Positions 1 through 5,561 of a stretch of DNA of 5,799 nucleotides are shown in pieces. A model generated the notes under the pieces. The model was given only the letters and a program-made list of their open reading frames with translations, was not told the DNA's origin and did not search any database. The stretch spans positions 1-5,799 of the forward strand of contig JAJQGR010000280.1 of the NCBI GenBank assembly GCA_021200345.1. Reading direction: 5' to 3'. The position numbers and the translations under genes were made by a program. The DNA is from Lachnospiraceae bacterium. GTDB taxonomy: Bacteria; Bacillota; Clostridia; Lachnospirales; Lachnospiraceae. The first letter of the stretch is position 1. Every line of letters starts with the position of its first letter.

Positions 1-784
1 CCATCACATCACTCTTCTGCCCGAGATTCACGCCAGCTATGAGGAAAAAATCTATGAAAAAATTTCTGATCAGGGCTACATGGTATACGACTTTTTCCTT
101 CCGGGTCTGATTCTTCACGCGCTGGAGAAACACGACGGATCTCTTCTCTCAGGCTGGGCCCGTGAGCAAAGAGAAAAGAATATCCTTACTGTCAATATGC
201 TTGGCTGTCATGACGGCATCCCTCTGCTGGATCTGAAAGGACTGCTGGATGAAGACCAAATTCAGGATCTGATCAACACAGTGGTCGGGCGGGGCGGTTA
301 TATCAAAAATCTGCATGGCCAGGAAAACGTTTATTACCAGATCAACGCCACCTATTACAGCGCCCTCGGGGAGGATGACCGAAAAATGCTGCTTGCCCGC
401 GCGCTGCAGCTGTTCATGCCCGGAAAGCCTCAGATCTGGTACCTGGATCTGTTCGCCGGCAAAAATGACTACGCTGCCATTCAGCGGGCCGGTTCCGGCG
501 GTCATAAGGAGATCAACCGCACCAATCTTTCCCTTGAGGAAGCCAGGGCGGCGCTCGACAGACCTGTAGTACGCGACCAGTTAAAGCTTCTGCGTATGCG
601 CTGCCAGTGCCCGGCTTTTTCAGCTGACGCCCTGTTTTCGGCCGCGGCCTACGGCTCCCAGTTAAGCTTTTGCTGGCAGGGACAGGGACAGACAGCCGCG
701 CTGGATGCTGATCTTGATACATATTCTTTTACTGTAACAGTAACCGGTTCAGACGCAAAAGAGCTTTTTCATTTTTCTCAATAA
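1..784 (+). CDS. gtfA: Sucrose phosphorylase-like glycoside phosphorylase (GH13_18), C-terminal part, 5' truncated
   Basis: The reading frame is open from base 2 (base 1 ends a split codon) to TAA at 782-784, giving about 260 residues; the ATG at 80 is internal. Visible GH13_18 landmarks are LPEIH at the window start (Glu codon 23-25, the expected acid/base), CHDG (Asp codon 212-214, the transition-state-stabilising Asp), YYQINATYYSALG in the acceptor loop, YLDLFAGKND, and EINRTN (Arg codon 518-520, the expected glucose contact). The family cleaves an alpha-glucoside such as sucrose with phosphate to give alpha-glucose 1-phosphate in the cytoplasm. The lost N-terminus would carry the nucleophile Asp. 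The length after the acid/base Glu (about 252 residues) fits a complete C-terminus. The loop before YYQIN and the GGHKEINRTN segment differ from classical bifidobacterial sucrose phosphorylase, so sucrose 6'-phosphate or another glucoside could be the substrate. The family is confident, the substrate is not, and the symbol is the generic family one. Confidence 0.88.
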   Translation, partial: HHITLLPEIHASYEEKIYEKISDQGYMVYDFFLPGLILHALEKHDGSLLSGWAREQREKNILTVNMLGCHDGIPLLDLKGLLDEDQIQDLINTVVGRGGYIKNLHGQENVYYQINATYYSALGEDDRKMLLARALQLFMPGKPQIWYLDLFAGKNDYAAIQRAGSGGHKEINRTNLSLEEARAALDRPVVRDQLKLLRMRCQCPAFSADALFSAAAYGSQLSFCWQGQGQTAALDADLDTYSFTVTVTGSDAKELFHFSQ

Positions 785-846
785 CAGAGGAAACCGCTCA
801 TTTGCACTCGCGGAAATATTTTTTACTCGATTAAGGAAGTGTTTAC
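785..846 (+). other. Short intergenic gap between phosphorylase and MATE genes
   Basis: This 62-nt gap has a weak 4-bp GC hairpin (CCGC 794-797 with GCGG 810-813, 12-nt loop), followed closely by AAATATTTTTTA. It could be a poor terminator but is too weak to call one. I see no convincing -35/-10 pair. The MATE gene may therefore be read through from upstream, or may use a promoter I cannot recognise. The Shine-Dalgarno sequence for the MATE gene, AAGGAAG, lies at 833-839, 7 nt before the ATG. Confidence 0.35.
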
Positions 847-2208
847 ATGAAATATCTGGAAACAGACAAAAGCTTTTACATAAAACTCGTTAAAATTGCC
901 CTGCCCATCGCCATGCAGAGCGTCATCACCACGGGCGTGAACCTTGTGGACACCATTATGCTCGGTGCACTGGGGGAAACCGCTTTAAGCTCCTCTTCTC
1001 TTGCCACGCAGTTTATCACGGTATTCACCTTTATGTGTATGGGGATCAGCATGGGGTCTTCTGTGCTGACCTCCAGATTCTGGGGGGCAGATAACCAGGA
1101 AGCCCTTCACAAGGTGATCACCATCGCCATTCGTTTCTGCCTTGGCCTGGGAATCATATTCACAATCATCAATGCCTGCTTTCCCTCCCAGATCATGGCA
1201 CTGTATACCAATGATCCCCTGGTAATTGACGGGGGAACCGCGTATCTGCGATGGTCCACCGCGACCTACCTGCTGACCGCCCTTTCCACGGTGACAACAA
1301 ATATTCTGCGAAGCACCGGCCGTTCCGGCGTTCCCCTGACGGCTTCCGCTCTTTCCTTTGCCGTCAATATCGGCGCCAATTATATTTTCATTTTCGGAAA
1401 ATTCGGCGCCCCGGCCATGGGCGTGGCGGGAGCCGCTCTTGGCACTGTGATCGCCCGAATCGTGGAGTTTTCCGTCAACTGCGCTTTCTTTTTCTTCTTT
1501 GATAAAAAAATCCATTACCATCCACAGAAAATTTTCTCCCGCTGCGGCGATATGGTAAACGAGTTTTTCCGCGTCAGTATCCCCGTCATGTTCAGCGACA
1601 GCTTGCTGGGCGTGGGTGACAGCGTTCTGGCCATGATCATGGGACGCATCGGCTCAGATTTTGTGGCCGCCAATTCCATCACAAACGCGGTGCAGCGGGT
1701 TACCACGATCTTCATCACAGGAATTTCTTTCGCCGGCTGCTTCATCATCGGTCAGACTCTCGGCGAAGGGCAGGCGGACAAGGTCAAGCGGCAAAGCAAC
1801 ACCATGCTTTTTATGGGCATTCTGATCGGCTGCGTTGCTTCTATTCTCATGCAGATTCTCAGCGGCCCGATTATCAATTATTACAACATCTCTGACAGTA
1901 CCGCTCTGATTGCCCATAAGCTGATGAACGCCATCAGTCTGATCATCATCTTCCGCTCCACAAACTCGATCCTCACCAAAGGCGTGCTGCGCGGCGGAGG
2001 CGATACTCGTTTCCTTTTCCTGATCGATTCTGTGACCATGTGGGGATTGGCCATCCCGCTGGGTTACGTTGCAGGACTGGTCCTGAATCTGGACCCGTTC
2101 TGGATCTGTCTGTTCCTGCACTGCGATCAGATCGTCAAGGCATTCTGGTCCGTGAAACGTCTGCAAAGCGGCAAATGGATCAAAAAAGTCCAGGGAGACA
2201 GCTTATAG
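847..2208 (+). CDS. MATE family efflux transporter
   Basis: This is a complete 453-residue integral membrane protein, the usual size for the multidrug and toxic compound extrusion family. It has about twelve hydrophobic segments in two similar halves. The first half begins near residue 14 (LVKIALPIAMQS) and includes NILRSTGRSGVP near 152-163 and GVAGAALGT near 192-200. The second half begins with RVSIPVMFSDSLLGVGD, and LRGGGDTRF at 381-389 mirrors the LRSTGRSGVP segment. A charged loop (DKKIHYHPQK) separates the halves. Family members export cationic drugs or metabolites in exchange for Na+ or H+. The sequence does not reveal substrate or coupling ion. The ATG at 847 follows AAGGAAG with good spacing. 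The gene lies 62 nt after the phosphorylase gene on the same strand, with no functional link apparent. It converges with the folate operon. NorM, DinF or MepA subtype cannot be assigned here. Confidence 0.93.
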   Translation: MKYLETDKSFYIKLVKIALPIAMQSVITTGVNLVDTIMLGALGETALSSSSLATQFITVFTFMCMGISMGSSVLTSRFWGADNQEALHKVITIAIRFCLGLGIIFTIINACFPSQIMALYTNDPLVIDGGTAYLRWSTATYLLTALSTVTTNILRSTGRSGVPLTASALSFAVNIGANYIFIFGKFGAPAMGVAGAALGTVIARIVEFSVNCAFFFFFDKKIHYHPQKIFSRCGDMVNEFFRVSIPVMFSDSLLGVGDSVLAMIMGRIGSDFVAANSITNAVQRVTTIFITGISFAGCFIIGQTLGEGQADKVKRQSNTMLFMGILIGCVASILMQILSGPIINYYNISDSTALIAHKLMNAISLIIIFRSTNSILTKGVLRGGGDTRFLFLIDSVTMWGLAIPLGYVAGLVLNLDPFWICLFLHCDQIVKAFWSVKRLQSGKWIKKVQGDSL

Positions 2209-2218
2209 TCTGTCTCCC
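2182..2218. terminator. Convergent hairpin terminator overlapping the MATE stop codon
   Basis: GGGAGACAG (2193-2201) and CTGTCTCCC (2210-2218) form a perfect 9-bp stem with an 8-nt loop. The loop contains the MATE stop codon TAG (2206-2208). On the minus strand the stem is followed after 5 nt by six T (complement of A2182-2187), so it fits an intrinsic terminator for the folC-folE-HD operon, about 50 nt past the HD stop. On the plus strand no T tract follows; a small GGAA/TTCC hairpin (2220-2231) comes next. Termination is therefore better supported for the minus strand, though the stem may serve both. Confidence 0.65.
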
Positions 2219-2267
2219 CGGAACTGTTTCCAGAAAATATACATATGAATCCTTATCTTTTCCCTTC

Positions 2268-2750
2268 CTACCACTGGATTTCCGCGTTTTTCCGCTCCTC
2301 GTCCCAGTCACATTTTGCGCTGGACCCGCAGCCATAACAGGCCCGCGACATCTGATCTGCCCGGGCCAGCAGCCCGTTTAAGGTGCGCTCTTTTACCAGA
2401 CTCTTATCGCTGTGGGTGGAGATGGCGCTGACGATCAGGGCGCTCTCTTCCTCATTGTAGCCGCAGTCGCTCAAAATCTGAGGCGCAAGTTCAGCGCTGA
2501 CCAGAGCATGAGGACGATGCTCCCGATACTGAACGAAACGACCGATGTCATGCAGCAGAGCGGCTCCGTAAATCATATCCCGGGAGAAGCCATAGTTTTC
2601 TTCCATATTCAGGATGTAGCCGATTCTGGCCACATCCATGAAGTGAGACAGATTATGTCTGCAGAACTCCCGCTTCCACTCACATTTCCCGTTCTGAAAC
2701 ACATACTCCTGAAATGCGGGATGATGAAAAATACGATTGATGCGATCCAT
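2268..2750 (-). CDS. HD-domain metal-dependent phosphohydrolase, coupled to folE
   Basis: This is a 160-residue soluble protein with a full HD-superfamily metal site: His36 in HNLSHFMDVARI, His67-Asp68 in LLHDIGR, His81, His113 and Asp132 in ARADQMSR. Such proteins hydrolyse phosphomonoesters, phosphodiesters or nucleotides using divalent metals. Cysteines cluster at the N-terminus (Cys23, Cys30) and in a tail after the last metal ligand (Cys138, Cys141, Cys147, then Trp149), which suggests a second metal or redox site. The ATG at 2750 is preceded by AGGGGG (2756-2761), which overlaps the folE stop codon. The gap to folE is only 2 nt, so translation is probably coupled. The context suggests a role in pterin or folate metabolism, perhaps removal of phosphate from dihydroneopterin triphosphate, but this is inference from position. 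A general nucleotidase is the alternative. It is the last gene before the convergent terminator. Confidence 0.87.
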   Translation of the reverse strand: MDRINRIFHHPAFQEYVFQNGKCEWKREFCRHNLSHFMDVARIGYILNMEENYGFSRDMIYGAALLHDIGRFVQYREHRPHALVSAELAPQILSDCGYNEEESALIVSAISTHSDKSLVKERTLNGLLARADQMSRACYGCGSSAKCDWDEERKNAEIQW

Positions 2751-2752
2751 TC

Positions 2753-3310
2753 CTACCCCCTGGAAAGCTGAAAATACACAGCCTGCTTCAGGCTCTCATC
2801 CTCCTGAAAAACACCCCGGAAAGCGTAAGTCACCGTCTGGGTGCCGGGCTTTTGAACGCCCCGCATGGTCATGCACATGTGCTCCGCCTCCAGGCAGACC
2901 ATCACCCCCATGGGCGCCAGATGCTCCATAATGGCGTCAGCGATCTGCGCTGTCATCTGTTCCTGCAGCTGCGGCCTTCTGGCGTAAACCTCCACGGTGC
3001 GGGCCAGCTTGGACAGCCCCACCACCTTTCCATCCGGAACGTAAGCGATATGTGCTTTGCCGTAAAAAGGCAGCAAATGATGCTCGCACAGAGAATAAAA
3101 GGTGATATTTTTCTCCAGAACCAGCTCGCCGCTCTTTGTCTGAAATGTTTTGTGCAGATGCTCCGCCGCGTCCTGTGAAAGTCCGCCGCAGATTTCCTCA
3201 TACATCCTGGCCACTCTGGCCGGGGTCTCGCGCAGCCCTTCTCTGCCAGGATCCTCTCCAATCCCTTCCAGCAGCAGGGTCACAGCCTGCTGTATCTTTT
3301 CCTGATCCAT
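2753..3310 (-). CDS. folE: GTP cyclohydrolase I
   Basis: This 185-residue protein catalyses GTP to 7,8-dihydroneopterin triphosphate plus formate, the first step of the pterin branch of folate synthesis, as a cytoplasmic homodecamer. The zinc site is intact: Cys75 and His78 in SLCEHHLLPFYG, and Cys146 in EAEHMCMTMRG. The 71-residue spacing between the cysteines matches that of the E. coli enzyme (110 and 181). Other family blocks are GREGLRETPARVARMY near 22-37 and GLSKLARTVEVYARRPQLQEQ near 98-118. The length is normal for a type IA enzyme and no N-terminal regulatory extension is seen. The ATG at 3310 has GAGGGAG (3313-3319) just upstream. It follows folC by 38 nt and precedes the HD gene by 2 nt on the same strand. 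No separate promoter is evident in the 38-nt gap, so it is most likely transcribed from the folC promoter. Confidence 0.97.
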   Translation of the reverse strand: MDQEKIQQAVTLLLEGIGEDPGREGLRETPARVARMYEEICGGLSQDAAEHLHKTFQTKSGELVLEKNITFYSLCEHHLLPFYGKAHIAYVPDGKVVGLSKLARTVEVYARRPQLQEQMTAQIADAIMEHLAPMGVMVCLEAEHMCMTMRGVQKPGTQTVTYAFRGVFQEDESLKQAVYFQLSRG

Positions 3311-3348
3311 TTCTCCCTCTCTATTCTTCCATATCCTTGCGGAAATGA

Positions 3349-4686
3349 TTATTTTCTATTCTGAAATTCCCGGTACGCCTGCCTCATCTTTCCCAGATAG
3401 GACAGGGAGCCGAAGCAAAGAATCACATCCTCTTTTTGAGCCAGCAGATGGGACAGCTCCACCGCCTCCTCCAGACTTGCGGTGTTGGTCACCCGGTCAT
3501 GATATTTGCGGGCAGCCCAAGCCAGCTCCAGCGCGGACAGCGCTCTGGGATTTTCAGGAGGCGTCACTGTCAGGATATGATCCGCATACCGGGCGGTGAG
3601 CGCCAGAATTTTCTCATACTCCTTATCCTTCAGCACTCCCATTATATAGATCATTCGCTTATTTGTAAAATAAATTTCGATATTCTGCGCCAGTCTGCGG
3701 GCCGCGTCCTCATTGTGGGCTCCGTCCAGCACAAACACAGGATGCCTTCCAATGACCTCCATACGGCCAGGCCAGCGAGCCTGGTCCAGTCCCTCATAAA
3801 CCGCCTGATCCGGGATATCAGCGCCCCGTTGCCGAAGCTGACGGATGCACTCTATCGCCAGAACCGCATTGGCAATCTGATGTCTGCCGGACAGATGGAT
3901 TTTGCATTTTGTGAATTCCCTGTAACGAAACTGCTGGGTGGTCAGATTTTCACCAAGGATTTTTGCCTGGGTGCTGTCAGCAAGGATAAGACCCGAAGAG
4001 TCGCCCCGCGACGGGACGTCCACTGCCTGTCCACAGGCATTGGCTCTCTCCACCGCCTTGGAAAGCTCTGCCATCACCTCGGGAGCCTGGTTGGTGGTCA
4101 CACAAATTGCTCCCGGTTTGGCTATCCCAGCCTTCACCGCGGCGATCTCCCCCAGTGTTTTTCCTAACATTGCCATATGATCCATACTGATGGATGCCCA
4201 CACACAGGCGACCGGACGGCGGACGATATTGGTAGCGTCCTCAGCGCCGCCCATGCCCACCTCCAGCACCACATAGTCGCAGTTTTTTTCCTGAAAATAT
4301 AAAAAGGCAAGGGCAGTTTCCATTTCAAACACTGTTGGGTGGGGAAACCCCTGGGCGGTAATCCTCTCACTGACTTTTTTCATCCGACCCATATATTCAC
4401 AGAGCGATCTCTGAGAAATCATGCGCCCATTGACGCAGAACCGCTCCCGGTAATCATCAACAGCCGGAGATGTGTAGGTGCCCACCCTGTATCCGGCTGC
4501 CCGCAAAACGGAAGAAAGATAGGCCGCAGTAGAGCCTTTGCCGTTGGTACCGGCTACATGAATAATCCGCAGACTTTCCTGAGGCTGTCCAAGCGCGTCA
4601 CACATTCGTTCCATGTTTTTCAAACCAAGTACAGAGCCGTATTGTGACAGGGATTCGATATACTCCATCGTCTGTCTGTAATTCAA
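3349..4686 (-). CDS. folC: Bifunctional folylpolyglutamate synthase / dihydrofolate synthase
   Basis: This 445-residue Mur-ligase-type enzyme uses ATP to join L-glutamate to dihydropteroate (giving dihydrofolate) and to extend folates to polyglutamates. With Leu/Met1 at 4686, the landmarks are the P-loop GTNGKGS at 46-52, TYTSP near 71-75, LEVGMGGAEDATN at 141-153, SMDHMAMLGKT near 167-177 with KAGIAKPGA after it, LSGRHQIANA at 265-274, DGAHN at 321-325 and GSLSYLG at 426-432. I chose TTG at 4684-4686 because GGGGGAGG (4695-4702) lies 8 nt before it and it gives the usual N-terminus (x-NY-x-x-T-x-x-YI). The frame stays open to another TTG at 4758, but that adds 24 residues unlike the family. 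ATG at 4668 would lose conserved residues. FolC alone cannot be assigned to one activity by eye; folA and folP are outside the window. It is the first gene of the folC-folE-HD operon. Confidence 0.94.
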   Translation of the reverse strand: MNYRQTMEYIESLSQYGSVLGLKNMERMCDALGQPQESLRIIHVAGTNGKGSTAAYLSSVLRAAGYRVGTYTSPAVDDYRERFCVNGRMISQRSLCEYMGRMKKVSERITAQGFPHPTVFEMETALAFLYFQEKNCDYVVLEVGMGGAEDATNIVRRPVACVWASISMDHMAMLGKTLGEIAAVKAGIAKPGAICVTTNQAPEVMAELSKAVERANACGQAVDVPSRGDSSGLILADSTQAKILGENLTTQQFRYREFTKCKIHLSGRHQIANAVLAIECIRQLRQRGADIPDQAVYEGLDQARWPGRMEVIGRHPVFVLDGAHNEDAARRLAQNIEIYFTNKRMIYIMGVLKDKEYEKILALTARYADHILTVTPPENPRALSALELAWAARKYHDRVTNTASLEEAVELSHLLAQKEDVILCFGSLSYLGKMRQAYREFQNRK

Positions 4687-4694
4687 AGTGCTTC

Positions 4695-4702
4695 GCCTCC
4701 CC
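4695..4702 (-). promoter_or_regulatory. Ribosome binding site that fixes the folC TTG start
   Basis: On the minus strand GGGGGAGG ends 8 nt before TTG at 4686-4684. No comparable site precedes the upstream in-frame TTG at 4758, where the preceding bases are CCCTTGCAAATT. This supports TTG 4686 as the initiation codon. Confidence 0.7.
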
Positions 4703-4720
4703 CGTTCTTTCTTTATAAAT

Positions 4721-4766
4721 TCTATAACAACGAGTTTCAGTTTAGCACAGCCTGACAAATTTGCAA
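4721..4766 (-). promoter_or_regulatory. Possible promoter of the folC-folE-HD operon
   Basis: Two weak candidates lie upstream of folC on the minus strand. One is an extended -10, TGT-TATAGA (TATAGA is the complement of 4721-4726), without a good -35. The other is TTGCAA (4761-4766), 16 nt, TAAACT (complement of 4739-4744), 4/6 matches in each box. Either would give a short untranslated leader ahead of the GGGGGAGG ribosome binding site. Neither is strong; an operon promoter must lie here or further right, since the next gene to the right is divergent. Confidence 0.35.
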
Positions 4767-4860
4767 GGGCTGGCGTTAACTTTTCCCAGCAAACTTTGGA
4801 ATGTCGGACTTTACAAAAGATAACACATCCATTCTTTCCTCAACATTTTTGAATTTCTCA

Positions 4861-4889
4861 TTGAAACATAAAACTGATTTTGCTATACT
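4861..4889 (+). promoter_or_regulatory. Sigma-A promoter with extended -10 for the nitroreductase gene
   Basis: TTGAAA (4861-4866, 5/6 to consensus) is followed by a 17-nt spacer and TATACT (4884-4889, 5/6). TGC at 4881-4883 gives an extended -10. Transcription should start near 4896, leaving a leader of about 25 nt that carries AAAGGAGG (4907-4914). This also shows that the open frame upstream of ATG 4922 is not coding. No operator palindrome is evident beside it, so the promoter could be constitutive. Confidence 0.8.
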
Positions 4890-4921
4890 ACAGAAAGAAA
4901 AAACGCAAAGGAGGACACCCA

Positions 4922-5464
4922 ATGGAAGTAAAGGAATGCTTAAAGACCAGACGAAGCGTTCGTCAGTTCACCGACAGGGAAGTGGACCCAAAACTGATCG
5001 AAGACATTATTGATACTGTCAGCTACTCTCCCAGCTGGAAAAATACCCAGATCACCCGCTATGCGGCAGTGACCGGCGCATTGAAGGACCGTATTGCCGC
5101 GGAATGCACCGGCCAGTACGCGCCCAACGGCGATATTATCAGAAACGCGCCGGTGCTGATGGTTCAGTATTTCATTACAAAGCGCAGCGGATTTGAGAGA
5201 GACGGTTCCTATTCCACCAAAAAGGAAGGCGCCTGGCAGATGTACGACGCGGGGATCAGCGCCGGGGCTTTTTGCAACGCAGCCCATGATATGGGGCTTT
5301 CCAGTGTGATTCTCGGAATCTTTGATTATGATAAAACCGCCGAGCTGCTTGGCCTGGATGACACCAAAGAGGTATCCGTGCTGATTCCCCTTGGCTATGC
5401 CGCCGAGGAGCCGCAGGTTCCGCGCAAGAAAGGTGTTTCCGATGTACTGACGTTTCTGTCATGA
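4922..5464 (+). CDS. Nitroreductase family protein (FMN-dependent oxidoreductase)
   Basis: This 180-residue flavoprotein is on the short side for its family. The N-terminal FMN-phosphate motif TRRSVRQF lies at 9-16 (Arg10, Ser12 and Arg14 as expected contacts), then SPSWKNTQ at 36-43 where many relatives have APS-x-x-N-x-Q. GLSSVILGIFD and the C-terminal IPLGYAAEEP at 155-164 with PRKK after it are also typical. Members transfer hydride from NAD(P)H through FMN to nitroaromatics, quinones, flavins or other acceptors, usually as a homodimer. The natural substrate cannot be told from sequence. ATG 4922 has an optimal AAAGGAGG 7 nt upstream and a strong promoter before it; an in-frame TTG at 4880 overlaps the promoter and is rejected. 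A terminator-like hairpin follows within 10 nt, so it may be monocistronic, with pyrB 97 nt downstream on the same strand. Confidence 0.93.
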   Translation: MEVKECLKTRRSVRQFTDREVDPKLIEDIIDTVSYSPSWKNTQITRYAAVTGALKDRIAAECTGQYAPNGDIIRNAPVLMVQYFITKRSGFERDGSYSTKKEGAWQMYDAGISAGAFCNAAHDMGLSSVILGIFDYDKTAELLGLDDTKEVSVLIPLGYAAEEPQVPRKKGVSDVLTFLS

Positions 5465-5469
5465 CAGAC

Positions 5470-5504
5470 AAGGATCGTAGATTTTTTTACGGTCCTTTCT
5501 TATT
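5470..5504 (+). terminator. Terminator-like hairpin between the nitroreductase gene and pyrB
   Basis: AAGGATCGTA (5470-5479) pairs with TACGGTCCTT (5488-5497) as a 10-bp stem with one G-U pair. The 8-nt loop is mostly U, and TCTTATT follows. The stem starts 5 nt after the nitroreductase stop. The U tail is interrupted, so termination may be partial. It could instead be an attenuator in the pyrB leader if transcription begins upstream of it. Confidence 0.6.
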
Positions 5505-5525
5505 GCTATGAACGCGCTGTCAATT

Positions 5526-5548
5526 CTTCTTTCAAAAAACCAAAGGAG
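5526..5548 (+). promoter_or_regulatory. pyrB ribosome binding site with possible sequestering hairpin
   Basis: AAAGGAG (5542-5548) is the only Shine-Dalgarno match before pyrB, but it ends 13 nt from ATG 5562, which is long. CTTCTTT (5526-5532) can pair with all seven of its bases (one G-U), with a 9-nt loop, so the site could be partly hidden in the RNA. The stem is A/U-rich and likely weak. A poor extended -10 (TGC-TATGAA, 5504-5512) with no good -35 is the only nearby promoter candidate for pyrB. Confidence 0.4.
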
Positions 5549-5561
5549 TACAAAAAATAAT

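Noticed and set aside
985..2166. Long open frames on the minus strand opposite the MATE gene (e.g. 985-1521 and 1654-2166)
   Set aside because: They lie antisense to a clearly recognisable membrane transporter, have low-complexity His/Asp/Gly-rich translations typical of shadow frames, and resemble no family I know.
3436..4167. 243-codon plus-strand open frame inside folC
   Set aside because: It is antisense to conserved FolC motifs (P-loop to DGAHN region), and its translation has no recognisable domain.
4880..4921. N-terminal extension of the nitroreductase from TTG 4880
   Set aside because: The TTG overlaps the extended -10 of the promoter, upstream of the expected transcription start. 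ATG 4922 has the perfect ribosome binding site and gives the family N-terminus.
4687..4921. Tetrahydrofolate or FMN riboswitch in the divergent intergenic region
   Set aside because: The leaders of folC and of the nitroreductase gene appear only a few tens of nucleotides long, and I see no conserved riboswitch core on either strand.
5465..5561. PyrR-binding attenuator upstream of pyrB
   Set aside because: I looked for the conserved anti-antiterminator loop of PyrR-regulated leaders and did not find it; the region is also too short for the three-hairpin arrangement.
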